Source: Lutibacter litoralis (GTDB taxonomy: Bacteria; Bacteroidota; Bacteroidia; Flavobacteriales; Flavobacteriaceae). Taken from it: DNA of 64,000 nt. The notes below the pieces were generated by a model. The model did not search any database and was not told where the DNA came from. It saw only the letters and a list, made by a program, of their open reading frames with translations. Each line of letters begins with the position of its first letter. Position 1 is the first letter of the stretch. Positions 6,784-17,136 of the stretch are shown in pieces. Position numbers and translations under genes: made by a program. The stretch covers positions 304,212 through 368,211 of the forward strand of contig NZ_BMNS01000001.1 of assembly GCF_014646675.1 (NCBI RefSeq). Direction: 5' to 3'.

Positions 6784-9525
6784 TTAAAATGGTAAATCTT
6801 CTTTTTGAATAAATGGAATTTCAGGATTTAAAATTTCTTTGATAATATTTTTAATTTCGATCATAAAGTCATGTATTCTTTCCTCTGAAACATGAGAATC
6901 TACCCCTCTTGGTTTTTCAGAAAAATTCATTTTTAAAAATCCTGCATTTAAATTTTTAAACGAAATTATTCCGCTTTCTAGTTTATTAAAATTAGCATTC
7001 TCATTGGAAACAAACATAAACGAATATAGCATTACTTGCATTGCTTTTGTGTATTTATACTCTTCACCAATTACGCTGAAATCATCCATTTTTAAATGCT
7101 TAGCTTCAACTTTACCTGTTTTATAATCTATAATTCTGGTACTACCATTTAACTCATCAATTCTATCAACAATTCCCCTTAAATTTATTGGAAATCCGAT
7201 TCCTTCAATAATAATATTGCAATTTAATTTTGCTTCTAATGCAAGAATCTTCAACTTATTTCCTTTATGGATAAGACTCAATTCTTGTTTTAAAAATCTA
7301 TTGATATGATTTTTACAAACTTCAAAAATTAATTTATTTTTTCCTGTTTCAATATTTCCTTTTTTATAATGTTTTTCGAAAAATTTAATTAGCAACTCAG
7401 GCGTTTGCTGTTGCATTTGAACAATGTTTTCCTTACTTAAAAATACACCAATAAATGGTTTGTATAATTGCTCTAAAACATCATGAATAACAGAACCCAT
7501 TGTATTTGCTGCTATAGTTTCTTCCACTTCATCATCATCTCTAATTTCCAATACTTTTTGCTCATAAAAACTAATTGGATTGTAAATATAAGTTGCCAAA
7601 GCTGAAGGTGAAATTCCTTTTGTAAAAACAGCCTTTAACTTATTAATTACATCGGGTGTTTTTTCAATTTGAAGTAAAATTTCTTCATGCTTTTGAACTT
7701 TTGGATTTATAATAGTCTTTTTAATACTTGGATTGTTGATTTCTAATTGTGTCAAAAATCGACTTTTTTCTCCAGAACCATATCCGTCAGTTTCCGTATT
7801 ATAAATTAAATATACATTCTTTGCGCGTTGCAATAGTCGCTGAAAATGATATGAGAAAATAGCATCTTTTTCTTGATATGTTGGCATTTTAAAATACTTC
7901 TTAACATCAAAAGGAAGAAATGAATTTTCATTTTTACTACCTGGTAAGATACCTTCATTAACTGAGGTAATTATAACAGTTTCAAAATCTAAAGCCCTGG
8001 TTTCTAACATTCCCATTAGCTGTAAACCTTTTAAAGGCTCACCCTGAAAAGCTAATTTTTCATTATTTAATAATTGATTATAAAATTGCGCAAGCGTTTT
8101 TAAATTAGTGATATGGTTATAAGATCCATTTAAGGTTTCTAACTGTTTAAAAACAGTATAAAAGCGATATAAATATTCCTTATCTACTCCATCAACATAA
8201 TTTTTTAGCACATTAATTAAGTTGCTACATTGTTTAATTATAGTATTAACATTATTTGAAAAAGTAAACAATATAAGTACATTCTCTAACTGCTCTTTTT
8301 CAGGATTAGAGATACAATCTTCAATGGCTTTTTTTGATAAAAATATAGTATTCTCACTTTTAAGTTTAGCAACAATTTTTTGAAGAGTCTCTCCATGGAG
8401 TTTATTTAAAAATGGATCATTTAAAAGGTTTAAAACATCTTTATAATAAAACTGATGTTGTGTTTGTTTGTTGAATTTTTGTTGGTTTAAATGTAACTTA
8501 AATAGCTTTTCAAACAAATTAGAAAAAGGAATGTCTTTTAACGGATATCCCATGGTAATATTTATATTTTTAACACTATTTGGTAAAGAGTTAAGTGTGA
8601 GTGCTAATAAATTTTCATCTGCTAAAACCAACGCAGTATTTTGGTGATTTTCAAATTTAGATAATAACTCACCTGCGTATTTAATTTGGGTTATATTTTT
8701 TGGAGCACCAATAAACTCAATATTTCTTTCTTCTAAATTAGTCTCATCCATCCATAAAAAAGGAGCTTTTTTATAATATGCCCAAGTTGTTTTATACTTT
8801 CTTAAAAAAACACCAGCTTCATTAGCATTGTTAAATAAATTTGGATTTGAATCCCAATAAATTGAAGCTAAATTGTTGTTTAATAATTCTTGAAAAATAA
8901 CTTCTTCTGCTTTATTTAAGGCGTTAAAACCAATAAATACAATATGTTTATTGTTATTATTTTCAATATAATATTCTAAATTATGGACAGCTTCTCTATA
9001 AATTAAACCTTGATAACCAAACTTATTTTTTTTCAACTTTTTATACAATAAATTGTATAATTTATTCAAATGTTCAAAAAATTGAAGGTAGTTTAATGCA
9101 AGTTTGCTCGGAGCTTTATCTTGAAACCAATACTCAATTTTTTTTAGATCTTTTAAATTTGAAAATAGGTCTTTTGAGCTTACTAAGTAACTATCAATTT
9201 CATTAAAATCGTGCAATACAATGGTTGCCCATTGAGAAAATGTTTCAAAAGATTCTATCAATTCTTGTGTTAAAATTTCTTTGTAAACACTATAAAATTC
9301 AAAGAGTAGTTGCGTTGTATCTATTAAATTTATATCGGCAAGTTCTTGAATATAGTTTTCAATACTTATAATTTTAGATAGTATAAAACTTGAAGTAGTA
9401 CTCTCAACAAGTTCCTTTTTGAGAAAGACACAAGCACGCTGACTTGGAAGTACAAAAACACAATCTTTAATTGTAGTATTTTTGTTAATAACGTCTTTAA
9501 CAACTTTTGAAATAAAAGAATCCAT
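6784..9525 (-). CDS. PD-(D/E)XK nuclease, AddB-like recombination subunit
   Basis: A 913-residue protein with a degenerate helicase-like body and a C-terminal RecB-family nuclease domain. The nuclease motifs are GSVIHDVLEQLYKPF (the family His), GIVDRIDE and IIDYKTGK (the PD-(D/E)XK core). It likely works with the AddA-like protein at 13913-17083 in processing double-strand breaks. I see no Cys cluster near the C-terminus, so the iron-sulfur staple of Bacillus AddB appears absent. It is first in a seven-gene minus-strand run. Confidence 0.82.
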   Translation of the reverse strand: MDSFISKVVKDVINKNTTIKDCVFVLPSQRACVFLKKELVESTTSSFILSKIISIENYIQELADINLIDTTQLLFEFYSVYKEILTQELIESFETFSQWATIVLHDFNEIDSYLVSSKDLFSNLKDLKKIEYWFQDKAPSKLALNYLQFFEHLNKLYNLLYKKLKKNKFGYQGLIYREAVHNLEYYIENNNNKHIVFIGFNALNKAEEVIFQELLNNNLASIYWDSNPNLFNNANEAGVFLRKYKTTWAYYKKAPFLWMDETNLEERNIEFIGAPKNITQIKYAGELLSKFENHQNTALVLADENLLALTLNSLPNSVKNINITMGYPLKDIPFSNLFEKLFKLHLNQQKFNKQTQHQFYYKDVLNLLNDPFLNKLHGETLQKIVAKLKSENTIFLSKKAIEDCISNPEKEQLENVLILFTFSNNVNTIIKQCSNLINVLKNYVDGVDKEYLYRFYTVFKQLETLNGSYNHITNLKTLAQFYNQLLNNEKLAFQGEPLKGLQLMGMLETRALDFETVIITSVNEGILPGSKNENSFLPFDVKKYFKMPTYQEKDAIFSYHFQRLLQRAKNVYLIYNTETDGYGSGEKSRFLTQLEINNPSIKKTIINPKVQKHEEILLQIEKTPDVINKLKAVFTKGISPSALATYIYNPISFYEQKVLEIRDDDEVEETIAANTMGSVIHDVLEQLYKPFIGVFLSKENIVQMQQQTPELLIKFFEKHYKKGNIETGKNKLIFEVCKNHINRFLKQELSLIHKGNKLKILALEAKLNCNIIIEGIGFPINLRGIVDRIDELNGSTRIIDYKTGKVEAKHLKMDDFSVIGEEYKYTKAMQVMLYSFMFVSNENANFNKLESGIISFKNLNAGFLKMNFSEKPRGVDSHVSEERIHDFMIEIKNIIKEILNPEIPFIQKEDLPF

Positions 9526-9609
9526 AGTTTTTTATAAACTATAAAAATACAAATGACTTTTTAATTGAAATGTATTTTAAGTAAATAATGTGAAAGTATT
9601 TTTAAAATG

Positions 9610-9650
9610 AAAAAAGGCTATCTAAAAGTTTAATACACTTAGATAGCCTC
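9610..9650 (-). terminator. Terminator after the downstream ompA-like gene
   Basis: On the minus strand an 11-bp stem (AGGCTATCTAA with TTAGATAGCCT) is followed by five or six T residues, 24 bases after the ompA-like stop codon. Confidence 0.85.
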
Positions 9651-9673
9651 TAATAATTATAAATTAAGAAATT

Positions 9674-11038
9674 TTAATTTATTAATTTTATTTCAACTCT
9701 TCTGTTTGCTGCTCTGCCAGGATTGTACATATTACTTTCTATAGGTTGTGTTTCTCCAAAACCTTTTGCGGTTAAATTGTTAGCTGAAACGCCTTTAGAA
9801 ACTAAATAGTTTTTCACAGCATTAGCACGTTTCTCAGATAATTTCATATTGTATTGATCATTTCCAATACTATCTGTATGACCTGATATAGCAAATTTAG
9901 CAGTTGGATATTTTACTATAATTTCAATTGCTTCATTTAATTTTGAAATGGTTTCAGATTTAAAATCAGCCCTATTAGTTTCAAAATAAACTGTTTTAAA
10001 CAACGCTTCTAGTTTAGCAATATCTTTAACACTAACTTCTGGACAACCTTTATTAGAAACTATTCCTACAACATCTGGACAAGCATCATCTTTATCCAAA
10101 ACTCCATCGCCATCTGTATCTGGCCAAGGACAGCCACTATTTGCTTCCGGACCAGCTTGATTTGGGCAATTATCTTTTGAATCTATAATACCATCATTAT
10201 CAGTATCTGGACATCCTTTATTTGCTTTAGTTCCTTTAACATTTGGACACGCATCATCTTTATCTGCTATTCCATCATTATCAGTGTCTGGACATCCTTT
10301 TAAAGATTCTAACCCAGCTACATTAGGACAATCGTCTTTAGAGTCTATTACACCATCATTATCAGCGTCTGGACATCCATTATACTCAATTAACCCAAAA
10401 ACTTCTGGACATGCATCCTCATCATTGTAAACACCATCATTATCAGTATCTGTTCCACCAAATTTTATTACTAATCCTAAAGAGTGTTGAAAATGCTGTA
10501 CAATATTACTTTCAAAAGCATGCTTGTATTTTGACTCTAAATTAACACCCAAATTTTCACTAAACCATACGTTAAAACCTAAACCACTATTAAAAGTTCC
10601 AGTTCCAAAGTTATCCATCCAAACATAACCTCCACCAATTAATGCATAAGGATCAAATACGGAAGTTTCACCAAGTACATTATTTAAATCATATTTAACG
10701 GCACCATCTAATGCTATGTATGACGTATTACTTACGCTATTATCACCTACATTAGATATGGTATTAATTGCTCCAGCAGCTTCAATACTAAAGCCATCTG
10801 TTAAATATTTCCCAACAGTAACTTTTGAAATAGCAGGAATCGCATTATAATGGTCTCCAACATTTACAAATTCGTTAAACCAAGAACCATGTCCCATCAG
10901 TCCAGGATTAGTAGGATAAAAATCAACAGCATTTACACCAAATCCAACTGAAAAAGGATTGTTTTTATCTTGTGCGTTTATTGAAGTTGCTCCAATAATT
11001 AACAATAAGGCTACAAAACCTATTTTTAAATTTTTCAT
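9674..11038 (-). CDS. OmpA family outer-membrane protein with TSP type 3 repeats
   Basis: A 454-residue protein. It has a signal peptide (cleavage likely after SINA), an N-terminal beta-barrel of about 170 residues, five or more calcium-binding thrombospondin type 3 repeats (DTDNDG and ACP/NCP patterns, residues 195-335), and a C-terminal OmpA peptidoglycan-binding domain (AISGHTDSIGNDQYN, RANAVKNYL, ANRRVEIKL). It tethers the outer membrane to the cell wall. It is paralogous to the next gene upstream and separated from it by two terminators, so it has its own promoter. Confidence 0.92.
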   Translation of the reverse strand: MKNLKIGFVALLLIIGATSINAQDKNNPFSVGFGVNAVDFYPTNPGLMGHGSWFNEFVNVGDHYNAIPAISKVTVGKYLTDGFSIEAAGAINTISNVGDNSVSNTSYIALDGAVKYDLNNVLGETSVFDPYALIGGGYVWMDNFGTGTFNSGLGFNVWFSENLGVNLESKYKHAFESNIVQHFQHSLGLVIKFGGTDTDNDGVYNDEDACPEVFGLIEYNGCPDADNDGVIDSKDDCPNVAGLESLKGCPDTDNDGIADKDDACPNVKGTKANKGCPDTDNDGIIDSKDNCPNQAGPEANSGCPWPDTDGDGVLDKDDACPDVVGIVSNKGCPEVSVKDIAKLEALFKTVYFETNRADFKSETISKLNEAIEIIVKYPTAKFAISGHTDSIGNDQYNMKLSEKRANAVKNYLVSKGVSANNLTAKGFGETQPIESNMYNPGRAANRRVEIKLIN

Positions 11039-11074
11039 ATTCTTTTATTTAGTTAATAACATCTTTAATTAACA

Positions 11075-11082
11075 CAAAATTA
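11075..11082 (-). promoter_or_regulatory. -7 box upstream of the OmpA-family gene
   Basis: On the minus strand TAATTTTG matches TAnnTTTG, about 37 bases before the start codon and after the two terminators of the preceding gene. Confidence 0.5.
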
Positions 11083-11105
11083 AATATTATATTTTATTAA
11101 GCATT

Positions 11106-11135
11106 AAAAAGCCACTTTTTAAAAAGTGGCTTTTT
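11106..11135 (-). terminator. Second of two tandem terminators
   Basis: A long palindrome with arms AAAAAGCCACTTTTT and its complement, ending in T-runs on both strands. It lies between the two ompA-like genes. Confidence 0.85.
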
Positions 11136-11146
11136 TTAAAATTTAT

Positions 11147-11186
11147 AAAAGGTCGTCTAATAATTGAATTATTAGACGACTTTTTA
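11147..11186 (-). terminator. First of two tandem terminators
   Basis: A 13-bp stem (GTCGTCTAATAAT and complement) with a three-base loop and a T-run, 19 bases after the upstream ompA-like stop. Two strong terminators in a row insulate the two abundant outer-membrane protein genes from each other. Confidence 0.85.
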
Positions 11187-11204
11187 TTTAAAAAATAATT
11201 AATA

Positions 11205-12566
11205 TTATTTTTTTATGTTTACTTCAGTACGTCTGTTATTAGCTCTACCTGAAGCTGTGTCATTAGAATCAATTGGTCTACTTTCTCCAAAACCTTCATA
11301 TGATAATCGGTCTGGATTGATACCTTTAGAGACTAAATGATCTCTAACAGCAGATGCTCTTCTTTCAGATAATAGCTGATTTGATCTTTCTGTACCAACA
11401 TTATCAGTGTGTCCTTCAACTACAAAATCAGTATCTGGATATTTTTTTAGTATTGTTACCATTGTTTCTAAAGTGTTTATAGCTTCACCTTTGAAAGTTG
11501 CTTTAGCAGTATCAAACAAGATTGTTTTACCATATCTGTTCAATTCAGCCATAACATCACTAGATGGATCTACTGGACAACCTTCATTAGAAGCAGGACC
11601 AGGAGTTTCAACACATCTGTCAATAATATCAATTACACCATCTTGATCTGTATCTTTATAAGGACAACCTGAATTACCTTTTGGACCAGGAACATCTATA
11701 CAAGCATCATCTCCATCAGCAACACCGTCACCATCCTGATCAGGACAACCATGTAAAGCTTTTAAACCTGCAACTGTAGGACATTTATCTTTAGAATCTT
11801 GAACACCATCTCCATCTGTATCAGGACAACCGTCAAACTCAGCTAAACCAGGAACTTCAGGACATTTATCACAACAATCTGTAACACCATCTTTATCAGC
11901 ATCTGTATCAAGACAACCACCAAACTCAGCTAAACCAGCTTCATCTGGACATTTATCTTCTTTATTGTTTACACCATCACCATCTCTATCTTTATTTCCG
12001 AATTTCCAAGTTAAACCAACTGAATGTTGAAACATTTTAAAATCTACAGGAGTATTTACTTTCTTATAACCTGATGTAAAGTTAATACCAACATTATCAC
12101 TTATCCAAGCATTAAATCCAGCTCCTAAATTTAAGCCTAAGCCATTTTCAGAACCAACCCAGTTTTCACCTATACCTGTATATAGAAATGGATCAAACCA
12201 ACCTGTTTGTCCAAATGCATTATTCAAATCATATTTAACATTTAAATCAAGACCAAAAAATGTTACGTCTGATCCAGTACCCCAAGGTCTATCAACTTTA
12301 TTCATTGCTCCAGCTAATTCTAAGCCAAAACCTTTTCCTATGTATCTAGTTAGAGAAACTCTACTTAACCAAGGAATAACGTTCACGTCATTTCCATCAA
12401 ATTTGTATGACCCAAAATACCCAGAAGTTGCATCAGAATTAGTGCTAATATCAATAGCATTAGTTCCAAAGTTTAACATCCATGGATTTTCTTTATCTTG
12501 AGCATTAGCATTGCTAAAAGATGTAATTACTAACAAAGCCAAAATGGCAATTTTTAAATGTTTCAT
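11205..12566 (-). CDS. OmpA family outer-membrane protein with TSP type 3 repeats
   Basis: A 453-residue paralogue of the downstream gene with the same architecture: signal peptide ending near SNANA, a beta-barrel domain, thrombospondin type 3 repeats (DRDGDGVNNKEDKCP, DTDGDGVQDSKDKCP, DQDGDGVADGDDAC), and a C-terminal OmpA domain (FVVEGHTDNVGTERSN, ANNRRTEVNIKK). It has the expected Asp and Arg of the peptidoglycan (diaminopimelate) site. The barrel resembles those at 9674-11038 and 17137-17799. It is probably abundant in the outer membrane. Confidence 0.92.
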   Translation of the reverse strand: MKHLKIAILALLVITSFSNANAQDKENPWMLNFGTNAIDISTNSDATSGYFGSYKFDGNDVNVIPWLSRVSLTRYIGKGFGLELAGAMNKVDRPWGTGSDVTFFGLDLNVKYDLNNAFGQTGWFDPFLYTGIGENWVGSENGLGLNLGAGFNAWISDNVGINFTSGYKKVNTPVDFKMFQHSVGLTWKFGNKDRDGDGVNNKEDKCPDEAGLAEFGGCLDTDADKDGVTDCCDKCPEVPGLAEFDGCPDTDGDGVQDSKDKCPTVAGLKALHGCPDQDGDGVADGDDACIDVPGPKGNSGCPYKDTDQDGVIDIIDRCVETPGPASNEGCPVDPSSDVMAELNRYGKTILFDTAKATFKGEAINTLETMVTILKKYPDTDFVVEGHTDNVGTERSNQLLSERRASAVRDHLVSKGINPDRLSYEGFGESRPIDSNDTASGRANNRRTEVNIKK

Positions 12567-12639
12567 TTTCAGTAAATTAAATTAAATGTTCTTTTTTATT
12601 TTTATAGTAAAATAAGCTATCTTTACATAACTATTGTAG

Positions 12640-12647
12640 CAAATTTA
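12640..12647 (-). promoter_or_regulatory. -7 box upstream of the second OmpA-family gene
   Basis: On the minus strand TAAATTTG matches the consensus exactly, about 74 bases before the start codon, in the gap after kbl. Confidence 0.55.
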
Positions 12648-12685
12648 CAAAATATTCTTAAATAGAAGCCAATTATATAATAAAT

Positions 12686-13879
12686 CTAAATAATTTTCAA
12701 TAATTTACCAACTTTAATAAAAGCTTTTATTGCCTTATCAAGGTGATTTTGGGTATGTGCAGCAGATAATTGGACTCTAATTCTTGCTTTTTCTTTAGGT
12801 ACAACAGGGAAAAAGAAACCAATTACATAAATCCCTTCTTCTAACAACATATTTGCCATATCTTGAGATAACTTAGCATCATACAACATAACTGGAACAA
12901 TTGCTGAATCTCCTTTTACAATATCAAAACCAGCTTTGGTCATTCCTTCTTTAAAATAATTGGTATTCCACTCTAATTTATCTCTTAAAGACGTGTCTTT
13001 AGAAATCATATCAAAAACTTTTAGTGAAGCACCAACAATTGCTGGGGCTAAAGAGTTTGAAAATAAATACGGTCTTGATCTTTGACGTAATAATTCAATA
13101 ATTTCTTTTTTACCAGTTGTATAACCACCCATAGCGCCTCCAAGTGCTTTTCCTAAAGTTCCTGTAACAATGTCCACACGACCCATTACATTTTTTAATT
13201 CAACCGTTCCTCTTCCTGTTTCTCCAATAAAACCAGTAGCGTGGCATTCATCTACCATTACAAGTGCATCATGCTTATCGGCTAAATCACAAATTTTATC
13301 TAAACTTGCAACAACGCCATCCATAGAAAAAACACCGTCGGTAACTATAATTTTGAATCGGTGATTTTGTTTGTTTGCTTCAATTAACTGATTTTCCAAA
13401 TCAGCCATATCATTATTTTGATACCTATACCTTGCTGCTTTACATAAACGAACTCCATCTATTATTGAAGCATGATTTAAAGAATCTGAAATTATGGCAT
13501 CTTCTTGTGATAGTAAAGGTTCAAAAACACCCCCATTTGCATCAAAAGCAGCTGCATATAAAATGGTGTCTTCTGTTTGGTAGAAGTTTGCAATAGTTTG
13601 CTCCAATTCTTTATGAATATCTTGTGTTCCGCAAATAAAACGAACCGAAGACATTCCAAAACCATGTGAATCTAATGTGTCTTTTGCTGCTTGAATAACT
13701 TTTGGATTATTAGACAAGCCTAAATAATTATTTGCACAAAAATTTATAACTTCTTTTCCTGTATTCAATTTTATAACTGCATCTTGTGACGAGGTTATAA
13801 TGCGCTCAGATTTATATAAACCTGCTTCTTTAATTTCTTGCAATTCCTTCTGCAAGTGTTGTTGTATTTTGCCGTACAT
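12686..13879 (-). CDS. kbl: Glycine C-acetyltransferase (2-amino-3-ketobutyrate CoA ligase)
   Basis: A PLP-dependent alpha-oxoamine synthase converting 2-amino-3-oxobutyrate and CoA to glycine and acetyl-CoA in threonine breakdown. Length (397) and alignment to the E. coli enzyme are collinear. The PLP lysine is K244 in [10 protein letters not shown], the ring-stacking His is H136 in DSLNHAS, and [11 protein letters not shown] carries the PLP-binding Asp. No threonine dehydrogenase lies beside it. Its promoter overlaps the end of the addA-like gene. Confidence 0.95.
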   Translation of the reverse strand: MYGKIQQHLQKELQEIKEAGLYKSERIITSSQDAVIKLNTGKEVINFCANNYLGLSNNPKVIQAAKDTLDSHGFGMSSVRFICGTQDIHKELEQTIANFYQTEDTILYAAAFDANGGVFEPLLSQEDAIISDSLNHASIIDGVRLCKAARYRYQNNDMADLENQLIEANKQNHRFKIIVTDGVFSMDGVVASLDKICDLADKHDALVMVDECHATGFIGETGRGTVELKNVMGRVDIVTGTLGKALGGAMGGYTTGKKEIIELLRQRSRPYLFSNSLAPAIVGASLKVFDMISKDTSLRDKLEWNTNYFKEGMTKAGFDIVKGDSAIVPVMLYDAKLSQDMANMLLEEGIYVIGFFFPVVPKEKARIRVQLSAAHTQNHLDKAIKAFIKVGKLLKII

Positions 13880-13897
13880 AATTGTTTTCTTTTTTTA

Positions 13898-13905
13898 CAA
13901 AGCTA
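13898..13905 (-). promoter_or_regulatory. -7 box of the kbl promoter
   Basis: On the minus strand TAGCTTTG matches TAnnTTTG, 19 bases before the kbl start and just after the addA-like stop codon. Confidence 0.55.
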
Positions 13906-13912
13906 TAATTTT

Positions 13913-16900
13913 TTATACTTCTTCTATAATAATTTTAGTATTAATATAAACCACAATTTTTTTATCAATTATATAATTTAAATTTTCTAATGTAGTTGCA
14001 TATTTTTGAAGTTGTTCTCGATGTTTTTTATCTGGATTTCCAGTTTTATAATCTATAATTGCAACTTTATTATTGTTAATAACCAACCTGTCAGGAATGA
14101 TACTTTTTTTGTCGGCTGTTATAATTTCTTGTTCGTTATAAACTTCATTATTTTGACCAAAATAGGCTTTTAATTTCGGGTGATTAACAATAGAAATTAG
14201 TATTAATTGGATTTCCTTCTGTTCGTTTTTTGAAATTGTTCCATTAAAAACATATTGATTTACAACTTCATTAATATCATTTTTTGTTTTTATTTTTGAT
14301 AAAATTTCGTGGATTAAGTTTCCGTAACCTATTGCTTTTCCTTGTTCCGTTCCCCAAAGTAATGAAGAGTTTGCAACAATAGAAATATTATGATTTTTCC
14401 AAGAATTTGAAATAAACTCCTTCTGAATAGTAGTATCACTTTTTTCTTTTGAAGGAATAACCACTCTTTTTGGGTTTCCAAAATTATACTCTAACTGTTC
14501 TGGATTCCATAAACTTTGTTGTTTTAAATAGTTGATAAACAAACTTGAAGTATATCTTATTTCACTTTCATTTTTTATGGTATTTCTATTTTCTGAAACT
14601 ATATACAGTTGTTCAACTGCCCGTGTTAAGGCTACGTATAAAATATTATAATTATCCAATTCTAAAGCCTCTTTGCGTTCTTGAAACAACCGTTCTCCTT
14701 GCTTGCCTACAAAATTTAATTTAGAACTATAATTCACTAAAAAAGAATCGATTGCACTTATTTCGGATTGTTTATACCAAACTTTTGGCTTAATTTGGTT
14801 GTAAATATCAATATCATACGGATAAATTACTATTGGAAATTCCAATCCTTTTGCTTTATGAATTGTCATTATTCGTACAGCATTCTCAGCTTCGGGAGCA
14901 ACTATACTTAATTTGTCTTTTTTTAATTCCCACAGTTCTAAAAAATCGCCTACGGAAGGTTGTTTTTTTTGCCGGTATTCAAAAACAAAATCTAAGAAAA
15001 ATTGAATATCCGAATCCGATTCTGAAATTAAATTAAAACTTCTAATTATATATTCAAAACTTTCGTAAAACGGAGTTTGTAAATATTCTTGATAATTAAA
15101 AAAGAGATTGTACTCTTTTAATTGATTAAAGAATTCGGTATTTGCTAAATCTATAAAACTACTTAAAAATTGATGTTTTGGTATTTTTAATTGCAAATGA
15201 TTGTATAAAAAATAGAGTATTTTAGCTTTAAATTCTTTATTTAGGGGATTGTCAATTGTATTTAAAACATCGATAATAAATTTTACCTTTTCATTATTTT
15301 TTAGCAACAATGTTTCTGAAGAAATTATCTCTATGTTGTTTTTCGATAAATAATTTGCAATTGCTATTCCTTGTACTTTTGTTCTCACCAAAACACACAC
15401 CTCATTTTTTTGGAAGGAAGGATATAAGTTTTGAATAATTTCGAGTACTTTTTTAGGATACACTAAATCCCTTTCCTCATCGTCTTTATCTTTTTCAATA
15501 AACGAAAGTTGCACAAAGCCTCCAATATTATCTGTTGCTTTCTGTGAATTACCTTCTACATATAAATTGCTGTAATTTTTGTTGGCTAAAAACTGAGCAA
15601 TAAATTTAAAAAACCCATTATTAAACTCAATTATTTCTGAATAACTTCTATAATTTGTGTCTAAATTAGATAACAGTTTTTCTACATAAAACGGGTTATT
15701 TTCTTTGCGCCCTTCTTCTAACGAAAGTGCAATAAATTGTTCTGGATTTCCTCCCCGCCATCTGTAAATAGATTGTTTTGCATCACCAACCAATAATAGC
15801 TTTCCTGTTTCTCCTAATTCGTTTTCAGAGGTGAGCGCATTTTCAATTAGTGGAATTAAATTTTTCCATTGTAATTGAGAAGTATCTTGCATTTCATCTA
15901 AAAAATAATAACGAAATTTTTCGCCTAATCTTTCATAAATAAACGGAGCTGGTTCATCTTTAATTGTATCGCTTATTAATTGGTTAAATTCGGCATTTAA
16001 CAGCATATTATTTTCTTGTTTAATATCTTGAAGTGCCGTGTTTATATAATTTAAAACCGCTAATGGAATTAAACTTTCTACTAAAATACTGTTTAAAATA
16101 TAAGTTGGGTAAGAAACTTCAAATAGTTGTTTTGAGATGTAATAAAGATCAATTAATTGAGGTTTTATACTATCAATTACGTCTTTAGATGAAGCATCAG
16201 TTTTAGCAGCATACAAATTTTTATTTTCTTCAATAGTTTTATTTAATCTACCATCAAATTTTATGCTATTTGGCTTTTGTTGTCTAAATTTTTGAAGCTT
16301 AATAAAATGCTTTGGAAATTCTCCTAAATAACCAAACTCATTAATTTCCAACCCGTTTTCTTTAATAATTGCTAGTGCTTTTGAGCCAATTTCTTCAAAT
16401 TCATTCTCATTTTTTTTATTTGCTGTTTGAAGTTTATTTTTTAGTTGCTTAAATTCTTCAATGGAAATATTATTTAAAGATTTTAAATGACTGGTGTGGT
16501 TTTCATTCAAAATAATTTTTGCAAAATCTTTTAATTCCATTGCAATATCCCAAGATTTATCATCATCTAATTTTTGAATGGCATAATTTACAAGCAAATT
16601 TGTAAGTTCTTTATTTTCACCAATTTTAGAAATTACAATATCAACAGCTTCATTTAATAAACTTTCGGCATCCATTTCCACTTCAAAATTCATTGGAAGT
16701 TTTAAATCGTGCGCAAAGGTTCTAATAATTTTATGGGTAAAACTATCTATTGTAGTAATATTAAACGCTCCGTAGTTTTGTAAAATAGCGTTTAAAATTA
16801 TTTTTGATTTTTTAAATAAATCATCTGCATTCAAATTTGTTTCCGCACAAATTATAGAAAGCATATTATTATGTTCAAAATTTGAAAATGTTTTTAAATT

Positions 16901-17083
16901 TTGAATAACACGTTCTTTCATTTCACCGGCAGCTTTATTGGTAAAAGTAACTGCTAAAATTTGTTGAAATTTAAACGGATTTTCACTTGTTAAAAGAATT
17001 TTTAAATACTCTTTTACAAGCGTAAAGGTTTTTCCACTTCCGGCAGAAGCACTATATATTTGGAAATTTTTAGACTGTTGCAT
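13913..17083 (-). CDS. UvrD-family helicase with nuclease domain, AddA/RecB-like
   Basis: A 1056-residue ATP-dependent helicase-nuclease for double-strand break processing. Helicase motifs in order are Walker A SASAGSGKTFTLVKEY near the N-terminus, YFLDEMQDTSQLQW (motif II), LLVGDAKQSIYRWRGG (motif III), MTIHKAKGLEFPIVIYP (motif V) and LYVALTRAVEQLYI (motif VI). The C-terminal nuclease has GNLIHEIL, IPDRLVI and IIDYKTGNPDKKH. Its probable partner is the AddB-like protein at 6784-9525, separated by kbl and the OmpA genes. Confidence 0.9.
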   Translation of the reverse strand: MQQSKNFQIYSASAGSGKTFTLVKEYLKILLTSENPFKFQQILAVTFTNKAAGEMKERVIQNLKTFSNFEHNNMLSIICAETNLNADDLFKKSKIILNAILQNYGAFNITTIDSFTHKIIRTFAHDLKLPMNFEVEMDAESLLNEAVDIVISKIGENKELTNLLVNYAIQKLDDDKSWDIAMELKDFAKIILNENHTSHLKSLNNISIEEFKQLKNKLQTANKKNENEFEEIGSKALAIIKENGLEINEFGYLGEFPKHFIKLQKFRQQKPNSIKFDGRLNKTIEENKNLYAAKTDASSKDVIDSIKPQLIDLYYISKQLFEVSYPTYILNSILVESLIPLAVLNYINTALQDIKQENNMLLNAEFNQLISDTIKDEPAPFIYERLGEKFRYYFLDEMQDTSQLQWKNLIPLIENALTSENELGETGKLLLVGDAKQSIYRWRGGNPEQFIALSLEEGRKENNPFYVEKLLSNLDTNYRSYSEIIEFNNGFFKFIAQFLANKNYSNLYVEGNSQKATDNIGGFVQLSFIEKDKDDEERDLVYPKKVLEIIQNLYPSFQKNEVCVLVRTKVQGIAIANYLSKNNIEIISSETLLLKNNEKVKFIIDVLNTIDNPLNKEFKAKILYFLYNHLQLKIPKHQFLSSFIDLANTEFFNQLKEYNLFFNYQEYLQTPFYESFEYIIRSFNLISESDSDIQFFLDFVFEYRQKKQPSVGDFLELWELKKDKLSIVAPEAENAVRIMTIHKAKGLEFPIVIYPYDIDIYNQIKPKVWYKQSEISAIDSFLVNYSSKLNFVGKQGERLFQERKEALELDNYNILYVALTRAVEQLYIVSENRNTIKNESEIRYTSSLFINYLKQQSLWNPEQLEYNFGNPKRVVIPSKEKSDTTIQKEFISNSWKNHNISIVANSSLLWGTEQGKAIGYGNLIHEILSKIKTKNDINEVVNQYVFNGTISKNEQKEIQLILISIVNHPKLKAYFGQNNEVYNEQEIITADKKSIIPDRLVINNNKVAIIDYKTGNPDKKHREQLQKYATTLENLNYIIDKKIVVYINTKIIIEEV

Positions 17084-17136
17084 TTATAACAATTATAAAC
17101 GCAAGTTAACAATTTTAAAAAGTTTTAGTAGCTAAA

